Source: Patescibacteria group bacterium
GTDB taxonomy: Bacteria > Patescibacteriota > Microgenomatia > UBA1400 > PJMF01
Reading direction: 5' to 3'
Length of the DNA: 5,584 nucleotides
Assembly: GCA_018816485.1 (NCBI GenBank)
Contig: JAHIVL010000028.1
Coordinates: 1 to 5,584 of the forward strand
Made by a program: the position numbers and the translations under genes. The notes beneath the pieces were generated by a model. That model searched no databases. It worked only from the letters and a program-made list of their open reading frames with translations, and was not told the DNA's origin. Positions 1 through 4,726 of this stretch are shown here, one piece after another; positions within the stretch are counted from its first letter, which is position 1, and every line of letters starts with the position of its first letter.

Positions 1-10
1 CAAACTATAT

Positions 11-505
11 CTACAAAATCTCCATAACGTATTTCAAATATGTATCTGAACTAGAATACTTATCAAGTTTAAAAGTATCTTCAAACTCAATTCTTTTAGC
101 ACTGTATCTTCTGCCTTTAATTCTATGATTTGTTCCAGCTTCTGAAACATATTCTCCAGAAAAATTTTCCATCACCTTGTGACTCGAATCTATATAAATT
201 GTAAATTGTTCTCTAACATGAGTGTGTCTATGTAGTATAAATTCAAAATTTTCAAATTTTGCATCATATCTAACTTTCATGAAACAAGCATAATCTTTGC
301 CTGCTTCAAACTCTAATTCTCTAGATTGTAAATTGTGTCTATTCGTCTTTATAAAATGATATTTATTATATAAGTGTTTACCACTACTCGACAAAATAGT
401 CGTTCTAACATAAAAAGTCTGACCATTAAAACTTGAGGGATCGCTAACTATACTAGGTGCTAAATATGTAAGTACTGCAATTGTCGCACCAGTATGAGGT
501 TGCAT
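11..505 (-). CDS. Hypothetical protein, 164 aa, family not recognised
   Basis: I do not recognise this protein and assign no function. The reading frame is intact, from ATG to a TAG stop near the left edge. Composition is that of a soluble protein rich in aromatic, charged and beta-favouring residues. I see no clear signal peptide; the mildly hydrophobic stretch at residues 6-20 is short and contains Pro, so it is a weak membrane candidate. Notable points are a His-rich patch HRHTH (92-96), a single Cys (74), and alternating hydrophobic/polar segments around 29-38, 84-105 and 132-150 that suggest beta strands. No nucleotide-binding, zinc-cluster or catalytic signature is visible. It is divergent from the cysteine-rich protein at 590-844 and shares its 84-bp promoter region, so co-regulation is possible. 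There is no Shine-Dalgarno sequence before the start. The start is the first ATG after plausible -10 elements. Length and codon pattern support a real gene. Confidence 0.7.
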   Translation of the reverse strand: MQPHTGATIAVLTYLAPSIVSDPSSFNGQTFYVRTTILSSSGKHLYNKYHFIKTNRHNLQSRELEFEAGKDYACFMKVRYDAKFENFEFILHRHTHVREQFTIYIDSSHKVMENFSGEYVSEAGTNHRIKGRRYSAKRIEFEDTFKLDKYSSSDTYLKYVMEIL

Positions 506-514
506 AAGATTAAA

Positions 515-539
515 AGTATATTAATATCTGGATATTATA
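515..539 (-). promoter_or_regulatory. Two candidate -10 elements for the 164-aa gene
   Basis: On the minus strand a perfect TATAAT lies at 539-534 and a second hexamer, TATACT, at 520-515. The first would give a leader of roughly 20 nt without a Shine-Dalgarno sequence. The second ends 9 nt before the ATG and would give an almost leaderless transcript, like the other single genes here. No convincing -35 is visible for either. The sequence does not decide between them. Confidence 0.4.
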
Positions 540-553
540 CCTCACTAATATCC
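522..553. repeat. TAATATC repeat cluster, candidate operator
   Basis: TAATATC occurs at 522-528, inverted as GATATTA at 531-537, and direct again at 546-552. The first two form a palindrome with a 2-nt centre. The second and third extend to a perfect 8-bp inverted repeat, GGATATTA (530-537) and TAATATCC (546-553), with an 8-nt spacer. The cluster overlaps the minus-strand TATAAT, a position suited to a repressor of the 164-aa gene. In AT-rich DNA such repeats can also arise by chance. No T-run follows, so it does not look like a terminator. Confidence 0.4.
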
Positions 554-560
554 AAAAAAA

Positions 561-572
561 GTTATCGATAAC
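561..572. promoter_or_regulatory. Perfect 12-bp palindrome, candidate operator
   Basis: GTTATCGATAAC is its own reverse complement. It lies just upstream of the -10 of the plus-strand cysteine-rich gene, in the -35/-10 spacer, and overlaps the region where a -35 for the minus-strand TATAAT would fall. One bound dimeric regulator could therefore affect both divergent genes. No regulator gene is present in the window. Confidence 0.4.
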
Positions 573-574
573 AA

Positions 575-583
575 TGATATAGT
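575..583 (+). promoter_or_regulatory. Extended -10 promoter, leaderless, for the GDCCVxC gene
   Basis: TGATATAGT fits the extended -10 pattern TGnTATnnT. Only six bases separate it from the ATG at 590, so the expected transcription start, about 7 nt after the -10, coincides with the start codon. Only an A-run is present at the -35 position (554-560). The TGATAT core recurs in the same relation to the ATG at two other genes in the window. Confidence 0.55.
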
Positions 584-589
584 AAAATC

Positions 590-844
590 ATGCAAGATAT
601 TTTACCTCAAACGAACAATCGCGCAGTACTGACTTGTCCAGAATGTGGCACAAAACATAGTGTTATTATGCCTACTCAAGCAAAACAACATTTTTTTAAA
701 TGTGCAAATAAACAATGTGAAATTGAAATTTTTTCTAAAGAAGGTGAATGTTGCGTCTTTTGCTCATATTCAGACAACGTTTGTCCTTTTAAGCAAATTA
801 ATCCTAATGAGAACAACAAACCAAAGCTAACGTCTTTGATTTAA
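590..844 (+). CDS. Small cysteine-rich GDCCVxC-family (seleno)protein homolog, probable metal binder
   Basis: This 84-aa protein has eight Cys in about 50 residues: CPEC (16-19), C38 and C43, the doublet C54-C55, C58 and C65. The order CPxCG, then MPT, then HFFKC, then GECCVFCSY, then CP..Q closely matches, from memory, small proteins annotated as GDCCVxC domain-containing (seleno)proteins, in which GDCCVFCSYG precedes CPP. In some family members a Cys of this region is selenocysteine; here all eight are ordinary TGT/TGC codons and the stop is TAA. The CxxC and C-x4-C pairs would suit a zinc ribbon, and the CCVFC cluster may bind a soft metal or be redox active; this is inferred, as the family has no firm function known to me. 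There is no signal peptide or membrane segment, so it should be cytoplasmic. The tail after residue 70 is Asn/Lys-rich. The ATG is chosen because it lies six bases after an extended -10 and leaves the Cys domain whole. The gene converges on 847-1536 with a 2-bp gap. Confidence 0.8.
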   Translation: MQDILPQTNNRAVLTCPECGTKHSVIMPTQAKQHFFKCANKQCEIEIFSKEGECCVFCSYSDNVCPFKQINPNENNKPKLTSLI

Positions 845-846
845 AT

Positions 847-1536
847 TTAGTTGTATGGTTTGGCAACAACTACAAATAACCGAGTTCTAAGTAAATTTTC
901 TGGCTTGTAAATTATCAACGAGTTTTCTTCTCTATCTATCACGTTCGTAAGATATTGAGCTTCAATTTCTCTAATCTCTATCACTCGATATTTATAAGTA
1001 CCATTATTTTTGCCAACAACCACTATTTCGTCACCAATACTAATCGCATCCAGTCGTTTTAAAAGATTTGTAGAACCAAGATCTGCAATTACCACCGGAG
1101 TTTTTTGACCCAAAAATCCTGATCCTTCTAAGTGAATAAGTTGATCTTCAAAAACGTTATTATAAACATCTGCCAAACTACCAATTTTTATAGTTTCATA
1201 AAGATTTAGTTTGTTAATTTTTAGAACACTGACCTCACTTCCAACAGAAATCCCATACTCTAAAACAGGAAATGCCTGAAGTATATCGGGTCTTTGAGTT
1301 ACAATGATACTTAAGCCAAAACCAATTCCCAAACCAACACTGCTAATAACTAATTTTCTTCGTTCAGCTAGCTTGTCAAAAAAACTAAATATTGGAGAAA
1401 AGAGCTTATAAATCACCCTTACCGAACCTTTAATTAATTTTTTTACTACATCGTGCGAAATGTTTGGAGTAAACTCAAAAACTATATCTCCCGACCTTAG
1501 TTTTTTCACTTTAATTATATTTTCTTTATCAGACAT
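847..1536 (-). CDS. Membrane-anchored sortase-like protein lacking catalytic Cys and His
   Basis: This 229-aa protein has a basic cytosolic N-terminal region of about 60 residues, one membrane segment (about 62-80, after AERRK), and an outward-facing C-terminal domain (about 95-229) that follows the sortase order. IHLEGSGFLGQKTPVVIA (134-151) matches the sortase stretch ending in the catalytic IAGH. LDAISIGDEIVVV (162-174) matches the usual L..L..GDEI..., YKYRV (181-185) the following strand, and PENLLRTRLFVVVAKP (212-227) the end that normally reads TCxP...RLVV.A. The active site is missing: IAGH is replaced by IADL, and the TC before the last strand by IY (209-210). The whole protein contains no cysteine. 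A remaining Arg (217 or 219) may match the third catalytic residue. I infer a sortase fold with a non-enzymatic role, such as binding or scaffolding at the cell surface. The frame is intact, so it is not a decayed gene. The ATG lies six bases after an extended -10; an AGGA two bases before the ATG is too close for a normal ribosome site. Confidence 0.75.
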   Translation of the reverse strand: MSDKENIIKVKKLRSGDIVFEFTPNISHDVVKKLIKGSVRVIYKLFSPIFSFFDKLAERRKLVISSVGLGIGFGLSIIVTQRPDILQAFPVLEYGISVGSEVSVLKINKLNLYETIKIGSLADVYNNVFEDQLIHLEGSGFLGQKTPVVIADLGSTNLLKRLDAISIGDEIVVVGKNNGTYKYRVIEIREIEAQYLTNVIDREENSLIIYKPENLLRTRLFVVVAKPYN

Positions 1537-1542
1537 CTTCCT

Positions 1543-1551
1543 ATTATATCA
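1543..1551 (-). promoter_or_regulatory. Extended -10 promoter, leaderless, for the sortase-like gene
   Basis: The minus strand reads TGATATAAT, a perfect extended -10 (TGn plus TATAAT). Six bases separate it from the ATG at 1536, placing the transcription start at or beside the start codon. No good -35 is visible, which extended -10 promoters can tolerate. Confidence 0.65.
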
Positions 1552-1593
1552 AACACATCTATTTTGGGTATTTGGAGAACTGACAAAACAGAC

Positions 1594-1622
1594 TTGGCGA
1601 AAAAGTTGTAATCTGATATCTT
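1594..1622 (+). promoter_or_regulatory. Promoter of the alpha/beta hydrolase gene, near-leaderless
   Basis: TTGGCG (1594-1599) serves as -35, followed by a 17-bp spacer and the -10 TATCTT (1617-1622), which is preceded by TGA to give an extended -10 (1614-1622). Eight bases separate the -10 from the ATG at 1631, so the leader would be 0-2 nt. It lies back to back with the sortase-like promoter; the two -10 regions form an imperfect inverted pair, TGATATAATAG and TGATATCTTAG. Confidence 0.55.
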
Positions 1623-1630
1623 AGAAGTTA

Positions 1631-2770
1631 ATGAAAATAAAAACTGGACTTCTAATCAGTTTAATAATATTGGTTACTTTTGTTACTGGTTTCTATACAA
1701 ATCAGTTTTTTACATCAAGAAATTCTGAATTAATCAGTCCTTTTGTTTCATTGCAAGAAAATACGAGTTTTCCACTTCTGACCTACTCAATTCCAAATCT
1801 TCGTACTAAAGAATATATTCCAAGTAAGATTAAGCTTGAAAAACTAATTTCAGAAGAAGAACTCTACGCCTCATACATTTTCTCGTACACCACACTTGGG
1901 AAAAAAATGACTGGACAAATTAATATCCCTGACAAAATTACTGCGTCTCCAATTCAAAAACACTCTGCAATCATTATGATTAGAGGATATGTTCCAGAAG
2001 AAATATACAAAACAGGAGTCGGAACTCAATCCGCTTCAGCGGTTTTTGCCAACAACGGCTATATAACTATTGCACTAGATTTTTTTGGGTTTGGAGAAAG
2101 TGACCCCGAACCAACTGATACCTGGCAAGCAAGGTTTGAAAAACCAATTATCATCATCGAACTATTAAAATCTCTAGAACTAAATGGGATTCCAACAGCT
2201 ATTGTTGAAACCAAAGAGAAACCAACCAATTTGAGTAGCAACTTAAAGATTGATAATGTTGGCATTTGGGCACATAGTAACGGTGGCCAAATTGCTTTAA
2301 CCACACTTGAAATTTTGGATGAATCGATTCCTACAACATTATGGGCACCTGTGACTGTTTCATTCCCATACTCAATACTTTATTTTAGTGATGAGCTAGA
2401 AGATGAAGGCAAAGAACAACGAGAATGGATTGCTATGTTTGAAGAGAAATATGATGTTTTTGATTTTTCATTAACCCAACATTTAGACTTATTACAAGGA
2501 CCGATTCAAATCCAACATGGTGATGCCGATGATGCTGCATTAATTTACTGGAGTGAAGAATTTGCCAAAAAAATTGAACATGAAAATTCCAGAAGGACTG
2601 AATTCCAAGAAAATTATGATTCGATTGCAACTGATTCTGCAAAAACGAGTATTAATAACTCAATAATCGATCTTACTTTCCATAAGTACAAAAATACCAA
2701 TCATAATATGGTTCCAAATTGGAACACAGTTATCGCACGAGATCTGCAATTCTTCAACAAATACCTATAA
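1631..2770 (+). CDS. Membrane-anchored alpha/beta hydrolase, prolyl-oligopeptidase type
   Basis: This 379-aa serine hydrolase starts with a basic MKIK and one hydrophobic segment (about 6-22), so it is probably a signal anchor with the enzyme outside the cytoplasmic membrane. The catalytic domain starts near residue 85. It shows the strand IIMIRGY (114-120, possible oxyanion region), LDFFGFGESDPEP (149-161), typical of S9-type hydrolases, the nucleophile elbow AHSNGG (214-219) with Ser216, the acid motif HGDADD (296-301) with Asp300 as the likely acid, and NTNHNM (355-360) with His358 closing the triad. An acidic stretch at 252-275 and a polar, Asn/Ser-rich stretch at 318-345 look like lid or surface insertions. 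Substrate cannot be read from sequence; peptidase or esterase is possible. Residues 23-85 are not recognised and do not form an obvious beta propeller, so this is not a full DPP-IV-like enzyme. It is transcribed alone and converges on guaB with a 1-bp gap. The start is supported by the promoter and the membrane anchor. Confidence 0.85.
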   Translation: MKIKTGLLISLIILVTFVTGFYTNQFFTSRNSELISPFVSLQENTSFPLLTYSIPNLRTKEYIPSKIKLEKLISEEELYASYIFSYTTLGKKMTGQINIPDKITASPIQKHSAIIMIRGYVPEEIYKTGVGTQSASAVFANNGYITIALDFFGFGESDPEPTDTWQARFEKPIIIIELLKSLELNGIPTAIVETKEKPTNLSSNLKIDNVGIWAHSNGGQIALTTLEILDESIPTTLWAPVTVSFPYSILYFSDELEDEGKEQREWIAMFEEKYDVFDFSLTQHLDLLQGPIQIQHGDADDAALIYWSEEFAKKIEHENSRRTEFQENYDSIATDSAKTSINNSIIDLTFHKYKNTNHNMVPNWNTVIARDLQFFNKYL

Positions 2771-2771
2771 A

Positions 2772-4211
2772 CTATATTTCATTAATATTATGAGTCAACG
2801 ACTCTCTAAAACCTGCAGAAGTTATTCTAATAAACTTGGCATTTTTTTGTAACTCTTTAATAGTCAAGGCGTTGTTATAGCTCATTCCTGATCTTAAACT
2901 ACCCATTAGCTGATAAATTATTTCCGAAACAGTACCTTTATATTCCATTAGAGATTCAACTCCTTCAGGAACTATTGCATTAAGTTTTTTATTAGCTCCT
3001 TGTCTAATACTTGCATCAGCTTGGGACATGAAAGATGCGGATCCACGATGAATTTTATATCGTTTATTTTTTCTGGTTATGATTGACCCAGGGCTTTCTT
3101 CTGTTCCTGCAAACCAACCTGCCAACATCACCGCAGATGCACCTGCAGCCAAAGCTTTAACAATATCACCAGGAAAATTAGTGCCACCATCAGCAATAAT
3201 TTTAATCTTTGAGCCTTTTGCAGCTTCAACACAATCCATAACTGCACTTAATTGAGGCACGCCCACACCAGTGACTGTTCTAGTCGAACAAATACCACCG
3301 GGTCCAATACCCACTTTAACTGCATCTACGCCAGCTTTAACTAAATCTCTGACTCCAGCCGCAGTTGCTACATTACCTCCAATAATTCTTGCCTTAGGAA
3401 AAGCATTTCTAATTTTTCTGATAGCGTTAAGAGAAGCTTGATTTTGTCCATGAGCAACATCTACCACGAGAACACTTACATATGCATTTAATAAAGCCTC
3501 AGCTCTTTCCATAAAATCACCCACGACACCAACTGAAGCACCGCACAACAATCTACCACTGGAATCTTTGGATGCTTGAGGATTTTGTTCATGGTTTTCT
3601 ATAGATTTAGCTGTAATTAGTCCTTTTATAATTCCTGCCTTATCCACAACTGGTAGTTTTTCAATTTTATGCTTGATAAAAAGTTTCTTAATTTTATCTT
3701 GACTTGTTCCTGGCTTGACAGTTATTAATTTTTCCAAAGGAGTCATTAAGGAAGAAACTTTTTTACTAAGATCTGTTTGAAAAATCATGTCTCTTCTTGT
3801 AATCAAACCAAGTAATTTATTATGTTCATCAACAACTAAATAACTGTGAATGTCATTTATTCTACCTTTTTCAAGTACAAATCTTATTGCTTTATCAGGA
3901 GCAATTGAATAGGGATTTTCAATCAGAAAACTTTCATATCTACTTACTTTATCTACTTGAATAACTTGATCCGCTATGGTCATAAATCGATGAATTATTC
4001 CTATGCCACCAGCTCGTGCCATAGCAATAGCCATATTTGCCTCAGTAACAGAATCCATATTTGCACTGATCAATGGAATCTTAAGTTCTAAATCCTTGGT
4101 CAAAAAAGTTGAAGTATCAGCATCTGCTCTGTGCTCAACTCGCGATCTTTGAGGCACTAACAATACGTCATCGTATGTTAACATTAAGGGAATTTTGGCA
4201 ATCATTTTCAT
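2772..4211 (-). CDS. guaB: IMP dehydrogenase (GuaB-like), two CBS domains, divergent phosphate site
   Basis: IMP dehydrogenase oxidises IMP to XMP with NAD in the cytoplasm, the first step from IMP to GMP. The 479-aa length fits the family. Visible in order: LTYDDVLLVP (11-20) and ISANMDSVTE (49-57) at the N-terminus; two CBS repeats (about 95-145 and 155-205), with GLITRRDM and GLITAKSI ending each; VVDVAHG (249-254) with Asp250 for NAD; GGNVAT (278-283); the catalytic loop GIGPGGICSTR (301-311) with Cys308; ADGG (340-343); AGTEESPG (368-375); VPEGVE (414-419); YKG; and LRSGMSY (439-445). Several IMP-contact positions differ from common forms: GPGSIC is GPGGIC, the usual LGS before the AGTEE region is LAG (363-365), and the flap RYF motif is not obvious (SIRQ, 401-404). 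GMP reductase belongs to the same superfamily, but the CBS pair and VPEGVE favour IMPDH. It is last in the operon, overlaps the NUDIX gene by ATGA, and has its own AAGGA ribosome site. Confidence 0.9.
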   Translation of the reverse strand: MKMIAKIPLMLTYDDVLLVPQRSRVEHRADADTSTFLTKDLELKIPLISANMDSVTEANMAIAMARAGGIGIIHRFMTIADQVIQVDKVSRYESFLIENPYSIAPDKAIRFVLEKGRINDIHSYLVVDEHNKLLGLITRRDMIFQTDLSKKVSSLMTPLEKLITVKPGTSQDKIKKLFIKHKIEKLPVVDKAGIIKGLITAKSIENHEQNPQASKDSSGRLLCGASVGVVGDFMERAEALLNAYVSVLVVDVAHGQNQASLNAIRKIRNAFPKARIIGGNVATAAGVRDLVKAGVDAVKVGIGPGGICSTRTVTGVGVPQLSAVMDCVEAAKGSKIKIIADGGTNFPGDIVKALAAGASAVMLAGWFAGTEESPGSIITRKNKRYKIHRGSASFMSQADASIRQGANKKLNAIVPEGVESLMEYKGTVSEIIYQLMGSLRSGMSYNNALTIKELQKNAKFIRITSAGFRESLTHNINEI

Positions 4212-4726
4212 AGTTTTTCCTTAATTAATTTTTCTATAATTACTTGAACATCTTTAAATGGAACAGTTTCGGGCAAATTGCTTTTTGAAAAAAATTTTGC
4301 ATCAACTACGTCACTTCCAATCTTAAATTCATAATTATCTGCCGCTACTTTAAAAGCAGTGCAGACAATATCTTCCATTACAAATTTTGTGTGATATTGA
4401 CTCACATACGAACCAAAATATGAGTAATCACTAATTTTTATACCAAGCTCTTCTAGAATTTCTTGCTTCAGTGCCATTTCTAAATTTTGACCAACCTCAA
4501 CAAATCCCCCTGGTAAAGTCCAGCTACCTTTGAATGGCTCGTTTTTCCTTTTGACCAATAAAAGCTTATCGGCTTGCTCAATAATTGCCAAAACCGTTGG
4601 CGTTGGATTTTGATAGAAAACAAAACCACATTTTGAACAAGTTAGCCTACTATGTTCATCTTGTGCTTGTCTTTCAAGAGACAAAGCACCAGTACACAAA
4701 GTACAATAAATGTATTTATTATTCAT
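4208..4726 (-). CDS. Zinc-ribbon NUDIX hydrolase
   Basis: This 172-aa cytoplasmic protein joins a four-Cys zinc ribbon (C8-x2-C11 and C30-x2-C33, the latter in CSKCGFVFYQNP) to a NUDIX domain starting near residue 43. The NUDIX box runs from Gly74 to Ile96, with the metal-binding core QEILEELGI (88-96). Compared with G-x5-E-x7-REUxEExGU, the first Glu is Gln80 and the Arg is Gln88, while Glu89, Glu92 and Glu93 remain, so activity is plausible. The ribbon resembles the NudC-type NADH pyrophosphatase ribbon, but the protein is much shorter than NudC and has no SQPWPFP-type motif, so a nucleoside-diphosphate-linked substrate such as ADP-ribose, or a nucleotide, cannot be chosen from sequence. 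It overlaps the end of purA and the start of guaB by ATGA at both junctions, so it should be co-translated with the two IMP-branch enzymes. Its ribosome site is weak, which suggests dependence on purA translation. Confidence 0.88.
   Translation of the reverse strand: MNNKYIYCTLCTGALSLERQAQDEHSRLTCSKCGFVFYQNPTPTVLAIIEQADKLLLVKRKNEPFKGSWTLPGGFVEVGQNLEMALKQEILEELGIKISDYSYFGSYVSQYHTKFVMEDIVCTAFKVAADNYEFKIGSDVVDAKFFSKSNLPETVPFKDVQVIIEKLIKEKL
4218..4222 (-). promoter_or_regulatory. Ribosome binding site of guaB
   Basis: AAGGA on the minus strand lies six bases before the guaB ATG, inside the last codons of the NUDIX gene. It supports this start over the Met two codons downstream. It also contrasts with the four single genes, which lack a properly spaced Shine-Dalgarno sequence. 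Confidence 0.65.

Noticed and set aside
645..830. 61-aa open frame overlapping the cysteine-rich gene in another frame
   Set aside because: The 590-844 frame has a clear conserved Cys pattern and promoter; the overlapping frame has neither.
590..844. Selenocysteine codon in the GDCCVxC protein
   Set aside because: All eight Cys positions use TGT or TGC, there is no in-frame TGA, and the stop is TAA.
848..872. 7-bp perfect inverted repeat (TAGTTGT/ACAACTA, 11-nt loop) at the convergent 844/847 junction as a terminator
   Set aside because: It is AT-rich, has a long loop, lies in the coding end of the sortase-like gene, and no T-run follows on either strand.
2059..2304. 81-aa minus-strand open frame inside the hydrolase gene
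   Set aside because: It is antisense to the catalytic Ser region, with no family signature; the plus-strand frame is clearly the coding one.
2792..2804. GAGTC-AAC-GACTC hairpin near the 2770/2772 junction as a terminator
   Set aside because: The stem is only 5 bp, lies in guaB coding sequence, and is not followed by a T-run in either direction.
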